Source: Burkholderiales bacterium
GTDB taxonomy: Bacteria > Pseudomonadota > Gammaproteobacteria > Burkholderiales > Methylophilaceae
Assembly: GCA_030831475.1 (NCBI GenBank)
Contig: JAURKY010000006.1
Location: 1-64,000 of the forward strand
Direction of reading: 5' to 3'
DNA: 64,000 bases
Position 1 is the first letter of the stretch. Every line of letters starts with the position of its first letter. Both the position numbers and the translations under genes were made by a program. This document shows, piece by piece, positions 1-9,606 of the stretch. The notes beneath the pieces were generated by a model. It saw only the letters and a program-made list of their open reading frames with translations, made no database searches and was not told the DNA's origin.

Positions 1-99
1 AAACCTGCTGCAAAGAAAAAGCCAGCGGCTAAAAAACCTGCTGCAAAGAAAAAGCCAGCGGCTAAAAAACCTGCTGCAAAGAAAAAGCCAGCAGCTAAA
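1..99 (+). repeat. Three tandem copies of a 33-bp coding repeat
   Basis: Units run 1-33, 34-66 and 67-99. The first two are identical and the third differs by one synonymous base (GCG to GCA). Each encodes KPAAKKKPAAK. Identity at synonymous positions suggests recent expansion by slippage or recombination rather than old protein-level constraint. The array probably extends upstream of the window. Confidence 0.9.
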
Positions 100-117
100 A
101 AAACTGCAAAAAAATAA
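1..117 (+). CDS. Histone H1-like lysine/alanine/proline-rich protein, 3' end only
   Basis: The first 38 codons read in frame from base 1 to a TAA stop and encode a repeated KPAAKKKPAAK unit ending in KTAKK. This is the low-complexity basic tail seen in bacterial H1-like (AlgP/HctB-type) DNA-binding proteins, which are thought to bind nucleic acid through charge. The N-terminal part lies outside the window, so the family cannot be fixed. Three copies of a 33-base unit make up most of it. A strong intrinsic terminator follows 23 bases after the stop, so this gene ends its own transcript. It is too short for the ORF track. Confidence 0.7.
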   Translation, partial: KPAAKKKPAAKKPAAKKKPAAKKPAAKKKPAAKKTAKK

Positions 118-140
118 GCGCCAAGTTAATTTGTTTTGTT

Positions 141-169
141 AAAAACCAAGCGCTTGCTTGGTTTTTTTT
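141..169 (+). terminator. Intrinsic terminator of the H1-like gene
   Basis: An eight-base-pair stem, AACCAAGC with GCTTGGTT, around a four-base GCTT loop is followed by a run of T up to base 169. It is the strongest hairpin plus T-tract at this end. The ATG of yggS begins at base 170, directly after the last T. Confidence 0.8.
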
Positions 170-838
170 ATGGAAAAGATTGAAAAAAATTTAGATAAAA
201 TACATCAGGATATTAATACGCTGAAATTAGCTTACGAGCCAAAAATTATTGCCGTGAGCAAACAGCAAAGTATTGAATCAATGAAATTGGCCTATAACTA
301 TGGGCAAAGAGCTTTTGGAGAAAACTACCTGCAGGAAGGTTTAACAAAAATTAATGAACTCAAAGATTTGCAAATTGAATGGCATTTTATTGGCCCCATA
401 CAAAGCAATAAATGCAAACAGATAGCAGAACATTTTGACTGGGTTCAAACAATAGATCGCTTAAAAATAGCTCAACGTTTGGATCAAAATTTAATTAATA
501 AAAAATTAAATATTTGTATTCAAGTAAATATTAGCGATGAGGAAAGCAAAAGTGGGATCATGCTTGATGATATTGATACATTTATTAAGTCTCTCGACCA
601 ATTCGAAAATCTAACTATTCGAGGTCTAATGGCAATACCTTCAAATACAATTGATCAGGATATTTTAAAAGAAGAATTTAATAGACTGAAATTAAAATTT
701 GACCAGATTCAAAGATCTAGAAATTATTTTGACACGCTCTCTATCGGAATGTCTGCAGACTTCAGACTTGCACTTGAGTGTGGTTCAACTATGATTCGAG
801 TAGGAAGCAATATTTTTGGAAAAAGAAATTATGACTAA
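170..838 (+). CDS. yggS: YggS/PLPBP-family pyridoxal phosphate homeostasis protein
   Basis: A 222-residue single-domain alanine-racemase-fold protein of the YggS/PROSC family, which binds PLP without known enzyme activity and helps balance B6 vitamers and amino/keto acid pools. The PLP lysine is K31 in the IIAVSK motif. FGENYLQE, WHFIGPIQSNK and the C-terminal LSIGMSADF are family signatures. The track start at 158 is a TTG inside the upstream terminator; the ATG at 170 gives the usual N terminus. No Shine-Dalgarno is visible. It overlaps proC by 8 bases, the common yggS-proC pairing, so the two are probably co-transcribed. Confidence 0.93.
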   Translation: MEKIEKNLDKIHQDINTLKLAYEPKIIAVSKQQSIESMKLAYNYGQRAFGENYLQEGLTKINELKDLQIEWHFIGPIQSNKCKQIAEHFDWVQTIDRLKIAQRLDQNLINKKLNICIQVNISDEESKSGIMLDDIDTFIKSLDQFENLTIRGLMAIPSNTIDQDILKEEFNRLKLKFDQIQRSRNYFDTLSIGMSADFRLALECGSTMIRVGSNIFGKRNYD

Positions 839-1640
839 AAATAAAAAAATAATATTTGTTGGTGCTGGAAATATGGCGCAGTCAATAATTTCTGGTTTAT
901 TAAAGGAAAATTTTTCCTCATCTGTTATTTTTGCTATAGATACCGATGAGGCTCAAAGAAATCATTTAGAGAAAACATTTGCCATACAAACATCAAATGA
1001 CTTGTCATTAGTCGAATCAGCTGATGTCATTATTCTATCCACAAAGCCTCAGCATGTTCAAGGCATATGTTCGAATATAAAAGATGTTGTTAAGAATCAA
1101 TTGATTATATCAATTGCTGCAGGGATTAGACTTAACCAAATATCTCAATGGATGGGTGGTTACCAAAAAATTATTCGCACCATGCCCAATCTAGTTGCTC
1201 AAGTTCAAAAAAGTGTAACAGTAGCTTTTACCCTTCCTGAAACTGATCAAGAGTCAGTAGAAGATACAAATAAAATTTTAAACTCTTTTGGTGACACTAT
1301 TTGGTTAAAAGAAGAAAAGCTAATAGATTCCGCCACGGCTTTATCTGGCAGTGGTCCTGCTTATATTTTTTATTTTCTAAATGCCTTGATCCAATCAGGA
1401 ATTAATGTTGGCCTTGAAAAAAAAGATGCTCAAATACTTGCACTAAAAACACTTCAAGGCTCATCCGTGCTTGCCGAGAAATACATTAATGACCTTGAAA
1501 TGTTGATAGAGAATGTTACCTCCAAGGGAGGAACAACCGAACAAGCCCTAAAAGTATTAGATCAAAAAAATTTAAAGGAAATAATCGATAGTGCCATCAA
1601 GGCTGCTTTTGCAAGAGCGCAAGAGATGGGTGAGAAATAA
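831..1640 (+). CDS. proC: Pyrroline-5-carboxylate reductase
   Basis: Catalyses the last step of proline synthesis, NAD(P)H reduction of pyrroline-5-carboxylate. The 269-residue protein starts with a Rossmann nucleotide site (VGAGNMA, about residues 10-16), and carries the family signature in ALSGSGPAY and [11 protein letters not shown] toward the C terminus. The track start at 816 is a TTG; the ATG at 831, overlapping the end of yggS, gives the normal N terminus. The other proline genes proA and proB are elsewhere in this window, so the pathway is complete but dispersed. Confidence 0.95.
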   Translation: MTKNKKIIFVGAGNMAQSIISGLLKENFSSSVIFAIDTDEAQRNHLEKTFAIQTSNDLSLVESADVIILSTKPQHVQGICSNIKDVVKNQLIISIAAGIRLNQISQWMGGYQKIIRTMPNLVAQVQKSVTVAFTLPETDQESVEDTNKILNSFGDTIWLKEEKLIDSATALSGSGPAYIFYFLNALIQSGINVGLEKKDAQILALKTLQGSSVLAEKYINDLEMLIENVTSKGGTTEQALKVLDQKNLKEIIDSAIKAAFARAQEMGEK

Positions 1641-1645
1641 TTTAT

Positions 1646-2731
1646 ATGGTACAAGAGGTAATTGTTGGCTTGTCGGGTGGTGTTGATTCAGCGGTAACCG
1701 CATGGAAACTAAAGCAAGAAGGTTATCATGTCAGAGGTCTTTTTATGAAAAATTGGGAAGATGATGATGATGATGAATTCTGCTCAAGCAAACAAGATCT
1801 ATTGGATGCTGTCTCAGTTGCAGAGAAACTCTCGATCGATATTGATGTTGTTAACTTTGCAAAAGAATATAAGGAACGAGTTTTTTCAATTTTTCTTGAT
1901 GGTCTCAAAAAAGGTATCACGCCAAATCCAGATATTTTATGTAACTCTGAAATTAAGTTTGAGGCTTTTCTAAAGCATGCTATATGCATGGGTGCTGAAA
2001 AAATAGCGACAGGTCATTATGCAAAGGTAAGAGAGATGAATGGTCTTTTTCAGTTACTCAAAGGTGATGATGGAACAAAAGATCAGAGCTACTTTTTATG
2101 TCGACTTAATCAAGAGCAGTTGTCAAAATCAATTTTTCCGTTAGGTTCAATGCTCAAAAGTGAGGTAAGAAAAATTGCCAAAGATAATGGGTTACACAAC
2201 CACGATAGAAAAGACTCTACAGGAATTTGTTTTATTGGAGAAAGACCTTTTGCCGATTTTATTAATCGTTACATTGATAAAAATCCTGGAGAGATTATTG
2301 ATGAAGATGGTTTTATTCTCGGAAAACATGATGGTCTTAATTTTTATACCATTGGGCAAAGACAAGGACTAAAAATTGGTGGTACCAAGAAAGGTAATGG
2401 ACAACCATGGTTTGTAATTGATAAAGACTTTACAAATAATCAACTCATTGTGGGTCAAGGGCATGATCATCCAAAGTTACTCAAAAATGGTTTAAGAGCC
2501 TCTGAGATGCACTGGATAGAAGGAAAAGAGCCCAAAAAAAACTGGGTATATTCTGCAAAAACAAGGTATCGCCAACCTGATGCGCCATGTGAGATTGATC
2601 AAATTCAAGAAGATAAAGCTACAATTCTTTTTGGTCAAAAGCAGTGGGCAGTGACTCCTGGCCAATCAGTTGTTATTTATGAAAGCAATGTCTGTCTTGG
2701 TAGCGGATTTATAACTGAGGCATTTGATTAA
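1646..2731 (+). CDS. mnmA: tRNA-specific 2-thiouridylase MnmA
   Basis: Thiolates U34 of tRNA-Lys, -Glu and -Gln at the wobble position using ATP and a relayed persulfide. The 361-residue protein has the N-type ATP pyrophosphatase P-loop SGGVDSAV near residue 10, the NPDILCN motif holding the first catalytic cysteine (about residue 98) and the second cysteine in STGICFIGE (about 195). The central [12 protein letters not shown] and a C-terminal beta-barrel complete the usual architecture. The run of five Asp near residue 40 sits in a naturally acidic loop and is not a frameshift sign. The stop overlaps the nadC start by one base (TAATG). Confidence 0.96.
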   Translation: MVQEVIVGLSGGVDSAVTAWKLKQEGYHVRGLFMKNWEDDDDDEFCSSKQDLLDAVSVAEKLSIDIDVVNFAKEYKERVFSIFLDGLKKGITPNPDILCNSEIKFEAFLKHAICMGAEKIATGHYAKVREMNGLFQLLKGDDGTKDQSYFLCRLNQEQLSKSIFPLGSMLKSEVRKIAKDNGLHNHDRKDSTGICFIGERPFADFINRYIDKNPGEIIDEDGFILGKHDGLNFYTIGQRQGLKIGGTKKGNGQPWFVIDKDFTNNQLIVGQGHDHPKLLKNGLRASEMHWIEGKEPKKNWVYSAKTRYRQPDAPCEIDQIQEDKATILFGQKQWAVTPGQSVVIYESNVCLGSGFITEAFD

Positions 2732-3582
2732 TGGCTCGTTTAAACCAATCAATGATTCAGAAGGCTATTAAAAAAGATGTCATGCTGTCTTTGGATGAGG
2801 ATGTTATGGGTAATGATTTAACATCTTCCCTCATTGATAAAAAAAAATTAGCGAATGGTAACCTAAAATCTAATCAGTCAGGAATTTTATGTGGGCAGGC
2901 ATGGTTTAACCAAAGCTTTAAATCTATCAATAACAAAATTAAAATACGCTGGCACATTAACGATGGTGACACTTTTAAAAAAAAACAGCTTGTCTGTAGC
3001 TTCAAGGGCCCCTATCAAGATCTTCTAAAAGCTGAAAGAACTGCAATCAATTTTTTGCAAACCCTATCAGCCACGGCAACACTTACCCATAAATATGTAA
3101 AAACAATCGAAGGTTACAACGCAAAAATATTTGATACCAGAAAAACTATACCTGGCCTTAGAATTGCACAAAAATATGCTGTTAGAATAGGTGGCGGAAA
3201 TAATCAAAGATTAGGTCTTTATGATGAAATATTAATCAAAGAAAATCATATTGCATCATTTAATTCATTTGAAGAATTCTTAAATAAGCTTAAAGAGAAA
3301 AAATTAATTGAAAAAGCTCAAATTGAGGTTGAGACAATAAGTCAGCTTAAATTAGCACTTACATTTGGAGCAAAAAAAATACTGCTTGATAATTTTTCCA
3401 TTCAAAAAATTAAGCAAGCTGTTCAAATTAACCAAAAAAAAGCAACCCTTGAGGTGTCGGGGAATATTACCATTAAAAATATTCGTGATTATGCAAAAAC
3501 TGGCATTGATAGAATATCCGTTGGTAGTTTAACCAAGAATATCGAAGCGATTGATTTTTCAGTAAAAATTAGCCAAATTTAG
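2731..3582 (+). CDS. nadC: Nicotinate-nucleotide pyrophosphorylase (carboxylating)
   Basis: Converts quinolinate and PRPP to nicotinate mononucleotide, CO2 and pyrophosphate in de novo NAD synthesis. The 283-residue protein has the N-terminal fold with the dimer region KAERTAINFLQTLSATAT, the substrate-binding DTRKTIPGLR, and the barrel strand IEVETISQ with KKILLDNF. Length is typical. Translation is probably coupled to mnmA through the TAATG overlap. nadD, a later step, lies at 35.6 kb; nadA and nadB are not in the window. A promoter for the ilv operon begins just after its stop. Confidence 0.94.
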   Translation: MARLNQSMIQKAIKKDVMLSLDEDVMGNDLTSSLIDKKKLANGNLKSNQSGILCGQAWFNQSFKSINNKIKIRWHINDGDTFKKKQLVCSFKGPYQDLLKAERTAINFLQTLSATATLTHKYVKTIEGYNAKIFDTRKTIPGLRIAQKYAVRIGGGNNQRLGLYDEILIKENHIASFNSFEEFLNKLKEKKLIEKAQIEVETISQLKLALTFGAKKILLDNFSIQKIKQAVQINQKKATLEVSGNITIKNIRDYAKTGIDRISVGSLTKNIEAIDFSVKISQI

Positions 3583-3593
3583 ATACTAAGAAC

Positions 3594-3623
3594 TTGACCA
3601 AACCCGCATAAATAGGGTATTTT
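3594..3623 (+). promoter_or_regulatory. Candidate sigma70 promoter of ilvBNC
   Basis: TTGACC at 3594-3599 and TATTTT at 3618-3623 are separated by 18 bases in the 66-base gap before ilvB. The expected transcript start is about 3630, leaving a leader of roughly 20 bases with no room for an attenuator peptide, so classical ilv attenuation is not supported here. Confidence 0.5.
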
Positions 3624-3648
3624 AAACGTTTGTTTAGTTTGTTCTTTC

Positions 3649-5370
3649 ATGAAATCAGAAATAATCACCGGCGCTGAGATCGTCATACGCTCTTTACAAG
3701 AGGAAAATGTTGAATTTGTGTTTGGTTACCCTGGTGGTGCCGTACTCAATATCTACGATGCGATCTTCAATCAGAAAAAATTCAAGCACGTCCTAGTTAG
3801 ACATGAACAAGCTGCCGTTCATGCAGCTGACGCTTATTCTCGAGCTACCGGTCGTGTAGGAGTTGCGCTCGTTACCTCCGGTCCTGGAGCAACCAATGCA
3901 GTTACTGGCATAGCTACTGCGCATATGGACTCAATTCCTATGGTGATTATTAGCGGTCAGGTACCAACGCATGCTATCGGTCAAGATGCTTTTCAAGAAT
4001 GTGATACCGTGGGTATTACGCGTCCTTGCGTAAAACATAATTTCCTTGTCAAGGATATCAATAAGATTGCATCAACCATTAAAAAAGCCTTTTACATTGC
4101 CTCAACGGGTAGGCCAGGTCCAGTACTTGTTGATATCCCAAAAGACATTACCGCTGAATCTGCCGAGTTTAGTTACCCTAAAGAGGTCAGTATGCGCTCT
4201 TATAGCCCAGTTACTAAAGGACATCAAGGACAAATAAATAAAGCCATCGATCTACTTCTAAAAGCTAAGCGACCGGTTGTTTACTCAGGCGGTGGCGTAG
4301 TTTTAGGTGACGCAGCTCAATCTTTATTTAAACTCGTGACTGAATTAAATTTTCCTATTACAAGCACTTTAATGGGGCTTGGAGGTTTTCCTGCATCTAA
4401 TAAACAGTTTTTGGGCATGTTAGGTATGCACGGTACCTACCAAGCCAATATGGCTATGCAAGAATGTGATGTGCTTTTGGCTGTGGGCGCACGTTTTGAT
4501 GACCGAGTTATTGGAAATCCAGATAACTTCTTATCTAAACCTCGTAAAATTATTCATATCGATATCGATCCCTCATCGATCTCTAAGCGTGTTCAAATTG
4601 ATGTTCCTATTGTGGGTGATGTGAAGTCAGTTTTAGATGATCTTTCTGGGGCCTTAAAATCTCAGCAAAATAATTACGATGCAAAATTAATTAAACCCTG
4701 GCTTGATCAAATTCAAGATTGGGTTAGCAAAGATTGCCTTGCATTTAAAGATGATACTAAGGTGATCAAGCCACAAAAGGTTATTCAAACGTTACATAAA
4801 GTAACTCAGGGTGATGCCTTTATTACGTCCGATGTTGGACAACATCAGATGTGGGCTGCTCAATTCTATCCCTTTGATAAACCGCGTCGATGGATTAATT
4901 CTGGCGGTCTTGGCACGATGGGTGTGGGTCTACCCTATGCGATGGGTTGTCAATTAGCTTTTCCAGATGCACAGGTTGCTTGTATCACAGGCGAAGCATC
5001 AATTCAGATGTGCATTCAAGAACTGTCAACCTGCAAACAGTTTCATTTGCCCATCAAAATTGTTAATCTCAACAACCGCTATATGGGTATGGTAAGGCAA
5101 TGGCAAGAGTTCTTTTATGGCAACCGTTATGCTGAATCTTACATGGATGCCCTTCCAGATTTTGTTAAGCTAGCTGAATCCTATGGTCATGTTGGCTTTA
5201 AAATTGAAAATCCAAGAGATATAGAGTCAGTTCTAAAAGAAGCCTTCAGTCCAAAATTAAAAGAAAGGCTTGTATTCCTAGACTTCATCACCGACCAAAC
5301 TGAAAATGTATTTCCTATGGTTCCAAATGGAAAAGGTCTTTCTGAAATGATTCTAGCAGAGGATCTATAA
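3649..5370 (+). CDS. ilvB: Acetolactate synthase, large catalytic subunit
   Basis: Thiamine-diphosphate enzyme that condenses pyruvate with pyruvate or 2-oxobutyrate at the entry of valine, leucine and isoleucine synthesis. The 573-residue protein has the N-terminal ThDP domain with the catalytic glutamate in VRHEQAAVHAADAY, a central FAD domain (VGARFDDRV), and a C-terminal ThDP-Mg domain with GLGTMGVGLPYA and LNNRYMGMVRQWQ. The cofactor motif reads TGEASIQM, with GE in place of the more usual GD. No Shine-Dalgarno precedes the ATG. The regulatory subunit follows after four bases. Confidence 0.96.
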   Translation: MKSEIITGAEIVIRSLQEENVEFVFGYPGGAVLNIYDAIFNQKKFKHVLVRHEQAAVHAADAYSRATGRVGVALVTSGPGATNAVTGIATAHMDSIPMVIISGQVPTHAIGQDAFQECDTVGITRPCVKHNFLVKDINKIASTIKKAFYIASTGRPGPVLVDIPKDITAESAEFSYPKEVSMRSYSPVTKGHQGQINKAIDLLLKAKRPVVYSGGGVVLGDAAQSLFKLVTELNFPITSTLMGLGGFPASNKQFLGMLGMHGTYQANMAMQECDVLLAVGARFDDRVIGNPDNFLSKPRKIIHIDIDPSSISKRVQIDVPIVGDVKSVLDDLSGALKSQQNNYDAKLIKPWLDQIQDWVSKDCLAFKDDTKVIKPQKVIQTLHKVTQGDAFITSDVGQHQMWAAQFYPFDKPRRWINSGGLGTMGVGLPYAMGCQLAFPDAQVACITGEASIQMCIQELSTCKQFHLPIKIVNLNNRYMGMVRQWQEFFYGNRYAESYMDALPDFVKLAESYGHVGFKIENPRDIESVLKEAFSPKLKERLVFLDFITDQTENVFPMVPNGKGLSEMILAEDL

Positions 5371-5374
5371 TCAC

Positions 5375-5866
5375 ATGAGGCATATCATATCTCTATTAAT
5401 GGAAAATGAATCTGGAGCATTATCCAGAGTTTCAGGGCTTTTTTCAGCCAGAGGATATAACATTGAGTCTTTGACAGTTGCTCCAACCGAGGATGATACT
5501 TTGTCAAGGATGACAATCGTTACAACAGGCTCAGACGAAATTATTGAACAAATCATAAAACAGCTTAATAAGCTTGTTGATGTTGTTCGTGTGCTTGATT
5601 TAAACGATGGAAGGCATATTGAAAGAGAATTGATGTTGGTAAAAGTTAAAGCAACTGAAAAGTACCGAGATGAAATGAAACGTATTTCTGATATTTTTAG
5701 GGGCCGTATTATTGATGTATCGGATAATACTTTTACTATTGAACTTACCGGTTCGGCAAGTAAGCTAGATGCCTACCTAGATAGTTTAGATAAAGAGTCA
5801 ATCATTGAAACAGTTAGAACCGGCGCTTCAGGTATTGGCCGTGGTGACCGAATTTTAAAAGTATAA
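5375..5866 (+). CDS. ilvN: Acetolactate synthase, small regulatory subunit
   Basis: Activates the large subunit and confers valine feedback inhibition. The 163-residue protein starts with an ACT domain (ISLLMENESGALSRVSGLFSARGYNIESLTV, quoted in part as family hallmark GALSRVSGLFSARGYNIE) and has the typical C-terminal half with GRIIDVSDNTFTIELTG and an ending RTGASGIGRGD. Length matches the IlvH/IlvN family. It lies four bases after ilvB and 15 bases before ilvC, so the three form one operon. Confidence 0.95.
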   Translation: MRHIISLLMENESGALSRVSGLFSARGYNIESLTVAPTEDDTLSRMTIVTTGSDEIIEQIIKQLNKLVDVVRVLDLNDGRHIERELMLVKVKATEKYRDEMKRISDIFRGRIIDVSDNTFTIELTGSASKLDAYLDSLDKESIIETVRTGASGIGRGDRILKV

Positions 5867-5872
5867 TTTTAA

Positions 5873-6880
<1,008 letters not shown>

Positions 6881-7525
6881 TTGAAAAACGAACAGGCTTA
6901 TCCATCAATAGCAAGAGAGGGTCGACTCTTTCTAATCCTCTCTTTTGTTATTAGTTTATTAGTCTCAATTCTTGATTTTGGTATTAGTTGGCTGTTTTGG
7001 CTTATTACTTTATTTGTTTTACAGTTTTTTCGTGATCCCCCAAGAAATGTTACGCAAGATAGTGACGCTATTTTATCTGCAGCTGATGGAAAAGTAATTT
7101 CAATCGAAAAAACAAATGACCCTTATCAAAACAAAAAAGCCCTAAAAATTAGTGTATTTATGAACGTCTTCAATGTGCATTCAAATAAGTCACCATGCAG
7201 TGGTAAAGTTCTATCAAAACACTACTTCCCAGGAAAGTTTTTGAATGCGGCCCTCGCAAAAGCATCTATTGAGAATGAGCGCTGTGCCATTGTTATTGAA
7301 ACAAAAAATAAAGCAAAGGTTACTTGTGTGCAAATTGCAGGCTTAATAGCTAGAAGAATATTATGCTACAAAAATGAGGGCGATCATATTGCATCAGGCG
7401 AGCGTTATGGTTTTATTCGTTTTGGTTCGAGGGTGGATCATTACATCCCTGTGAACGCTAAAGTAAATGTTGTTTTAGGTCAAAAAGTTAAAAATGTTGA
7501 GACCATTTTAGCTTTCCTAAAATAA
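6881..7525 (+). CDS. psd: Phosphatidylserine decarboxylase proenzyme
   Basis: Makes phosphatidylethanolamine by decarboxylating phosphatidylserine at the inner membrane. The 214-residue protein is the short archaeal-type PSD, with a hydrophobic hairpin at about residues 15-50, LSAADGKV, the MNVFNVHSNKSPCSGKV core and the self-cleavage pair Gly182-Ser183 in RFGSRVDHY, which would generate the pyruvoyl group. The start is a TTG immediately after the ilvC stop; no ATG occurs upstream of the membrane segment, so the TTG is accepted. Proximity suggests co-transcription with ilvBNC. pssA, a frequent partner, is not present. Confidence 0.92.
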   Translation: MKNEQAYPSIAREGRLFLILSFVISLLVSILDFGISWLFWLITLFVLQFFRDPPRNVTQDSDAILSAADGKVISIEKTNDPYQNKKALKISVFMNVFNVHSNKSPCSGKVLSKHYFPGKFLNAALAKASIENERCAIVIETKNKAKVTCVQIAGLIARRILCYKNEGDHIASGERYGFIRFGSRVDHYIPVNAKVNVVLGQKVKNVETILAFLK

Positions 7526-7526
7526 A

Positions 7527-8003
7527 CTACTCTTTAGACAGATGCTCCCATAGCTCATTAAGTGCCTGTTCATAAACATCTCTCTTAAAGTCAATAATTT
7601 GATCCAATGGAGACCAAAAATCATCCCATCGCCAATCATCAAATTCTGGCTTATCGGTGTTTTTTAAAAAAACATCAGAATCTTGACCAATAAGCTCAAG
7701 TAAAAACCATATCTGTTTTTGTCCCTTATAACGATCACGCCAATCTCTCCTGATCCAGTTCTTTGGGACATCATATCTCAGCCAATCTTTGGTTTGGGCC
7801 ACCAACCTCACATGCTTGCGATCTAAACCAACCTCCTCCATGAGCTCCCTATACATTGCCTCTTCAGGCGTCTCTCCGTCCTGAATGCCTCCTTGAGGAA
7901 ACTGCCATGAGTCTTCATGAGACCGTTTAGCCCAGAGTACTTTTTTTTGAGCATTAAAAATTACAATACCAACATTAGGTCGGTACCCTTCTTTATCTAT
8001 CAT
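7527..8003 (-). CDS. rppH: RNA pyrophosphohydrolase RppH
   Basis: Nudix hydrolase that removes pyrophosphate from 5'-triphosphorylated RNA and starts RNase E-dependent decay. The 158-residue protein begins [17 protein letters not shown] and has the full Nudix box [20 protein letters not shown] at about residues 38-57, followed by GLDRKHV and WFLLEL, typical of RppH. It is slightly shorter than the E. coli protein at the C terminus. AAGGA lies nine bases before the ATG. It converges on psd with one base between stops and no hairpin. Confidence 0.94.
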   Translation of the reverse strand: MIDKEGYRPNVGIVIFNAQKKVLWAKRSHEDSWQFPQGGIQDGETPEEAMYRELMEEVGLDRKHVRLVAQTKDWLRYDVPKNWIRRDWRDRYKGQKQIWFLLELIGQDSDVFLKNTDKPEFDDWRWDDFWSPLDQIIDFKRDVYEQALNELWEHLSKE

Positions 8004-8065
8004 GTTGTATCCTTATATTTACTTCTATTTTTTCATAAATTTTTTATTTTTAACAGAAGCACTGA

Positions 8066-9007
8066 ATGGTAAAACTTAAAATACTGATTATCTTTTTAAT
8101 ATTGTTATTGCTAACTACCCTCGCGATTAATCTTTCCACTCGCTCACCCATGGCCCTAATTACCAACCAAGGTGAAAAAAGTTTAAGTATCGTTAATCTT
8201 AAAACCTTTGAGCTGATAGATAAAATTAAGGTTGGTGACAGCCCGCTTGGTATTACAGTTTTAAAAAAAAATCATTTGGCCATAATTGCCAATGTCAACA
8301 GTCAGGATTTATCGATCGTAGACTTAAATAACAATAAGTTATCAAAAATACTCAAACTAAATACAACGCCTTTAGGCTTAGCCCATAATCAAAATGAGTC
8401 AGAGGTTTATGTAACTGATTGGTTTAATAACCAAATTATAGTCATTGAAACAGGGACAATGACCATCTCTAAATTTATTAAGGCTGGCCCCACGCCATCA
8501 GGTATTGCCTACAATGCTAAACATGAATTAATTGTTATCACCAATCGAGATGCCAATACTATTCAAGTCTATTCCGCCAGAGATAAATCATTGCTCAAAA
8601 CAATCACAGTTGGTAACCATCCATTTGGCATATCAACAAAAGGTGATCAAATTTTTACAGCCAATGTCTACGATGACACCATCAGTGTGATCAATGCCAA
8701 AAATTGGGAACAAGTTACCATTCCAGTCGGATTTCATCCTTACAATGTGCTCAGTAATGATGATTATATTTTTGTAACGAATGCTCAGGATGACAGCGTG
8801 AGTGTGATTGATAAACAAAAAGAAATTAAACGAATTATCGTGGGTGAAACGCCTGAAAACTTAGCCATTAACCATGAACAAAATCAGCTCATTGTCACCA
8901 ATTGGGGGTCTAATTCAATTTCAATTATTGATATCAACTCACTTCAAGTGATTGAGGAAATCGAAACAGGATTACAAAGTCGTTCATTTGGTGATTTTAT
9001 CTATTAA
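8066..9007 (+). CDS. Membrane-anchored seven-blade YVTN beta-propeller protein
   Basis: The 313-residue protein has an N-terminal hydrophobic anchor (LKILIIFLILLLLTTLAI) and then seven repeats of about 40 residues, each with a core like LSIVNLKTFELIDKIKVGDSPLGI. The blades are recognisable by xSVIDxx and VGxxPxGI. It would fold as a periplasmic propeller held to the inner membrane. YVTN/YncE propellers occur beside PQQ-dependent alcohol dehydrogenase genes in methylotrophs and may act as binding or scaffold proteins; no enzyme residues are evident. The next gene encodes an MxaD-like protein, which supports a methanol-oxidation link. The substrate or partner is unknown. Confidence 0.75.
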   Translation: MVKLKILIIFLILLLLTTLAINLSTRSPMALITNQGEKSLSIVNLKTFELIDKIKVGDSPLGITVLKKNHLAIIANVNSQDLSIVDLNNNKLSKILKLNTTPLGLAHNQNESEVYVTDWFNNQIIVIETGTMTISKFIKAGPTPSGIAYNAKHELIVITNRDANTIQVYSARDKSLLKTITVGNHPFGISTKGDQIFTANVYDDTISVINAKNWEQVTIPVGFHPYNVLSNDDYIFVTNAQDDSVSVIDKQKEIKRIIVGETPENLAINHEQNQLIVTNWGSNSISIIDINSLQVIEEIETGLQSRSFGDFIY

Positions 9008-9079
9008 AATAATCACATACGCTACAACTGTTTTTTTTGTAGTATCATTAAACAGGTTTTTCAATAATTAGGATTTCGC

Positions 9080-9601
9080 ATGAAAAAGTTTTTTATATTT
9101 ATCTTCTCACTCTTAGTTTCACTTCAATTATTGGCCCATGGCCCAACACCACAAAAAGTTCAAGAGTCACTGACTGTTAATGTATCTGCTGATAAAGCTT
9201 GGACTTATGTAAAAGAATTTGGCAATATTCATGAATGGTTACCAGGAGCAAAATCTACCTCAGTCGAAAAAAAAGGTGAGGATACTTTCAGAACAATCAC
9301 TTTAGATTCAGGTAAAACCATAGAAGAAAAACTTAAGGATGTTAATGATAATCAGAAGAAAATCAGATGGGAAATCACCAAAGCTGAATTGCCCTTTACA
9401 GACTACAATGCCTATTTAACGGTCAAAAAGGGAGCTAACGACAACGAAGCTGTGATTCAATGGACCGCACGATTTTATCGAGTTTACAAACTTAATCCTC
9501 CTATCCCTGAAGGTCAAGATGACGCAACTGCTAAAGCATCCGTTGAAGGTATTGTAAAACCAGCACTTGAGAGACTAAAAAAAGCTATCGAAAGCAAATA
9601 A
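9080..9601 (+). CDS. MxaD-like periplasmic SRPBCC-family protein
   Basis: The 173-residue protein has a clear signal peptide (KKFFIFIFSLLVSLQLLA) with the mature chain starting at HGPTPQKVQESL, then one START/Bet v1-like SRPBCC domain (AWTYVKEFGNIHEWLPG through EGIVKPALERLKKAIE). The HGPT-QKV start and the overall layout resemble MxaD, a periplasmic factor that stimulates electron transfer from methanol dehydrogenase to its cytochrome. AGGA precedes the ATG. It follows the YVTN propeller gene by 72 bases on the same strand. Assignment to MxaD is by recall of the family and is moderately sure; the SRPBCC fold itself is safer. Confidence 0.72.
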   Translation: MKKFFIFIFSLLVSLQLLAHGPTPQKVQESLTVNVSADKAWTYVKEFGNIHEWLPGAKSTSVEKKGEDTFRTITLDSGKTIEEKLKDVNDNQKKIRWEITKAELPFTDYNAYLTVKKGANDNEAVIQWTARFYRVYKLNPPIPEGQDDATAKASVEGIVKPALERLKKAIESK

Positions 9602-9606
9602 ATTAA

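Noticed and set aside
1-99. Tandem repeats as a CRISPR array
   Set aside because: The 33-base units are directly adjacent without spacers and read in frame as protein.
1756-1775. Run of GAT codons in mnmA as a possible slippage or frameshift site
   Set aside because: The frame is intact on both sides and an acidic stretch is usual at this place in MnmA.
1726-1989. 87-aa minus-strand ORF within mnmA
   Set aside because: It is a shadow of the mnmA frame with a serine run made by the Asp codons; it has no start context and no family pattern.
3583-3648. Leader-peptide attenuator ahead of ilvB
   Set aside because: The gap is 66 bases, with the promoter inside it, which leaves no space for a leader peptide and alternative hairpins.
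9022-9042. CTACAA...TTGTAG hairpin between the propeller and MxaD-like genes
   Set aside because: The T-run is in the loop, not after the stem, and the stem is only six base pairs, so it is not a credible terminator.
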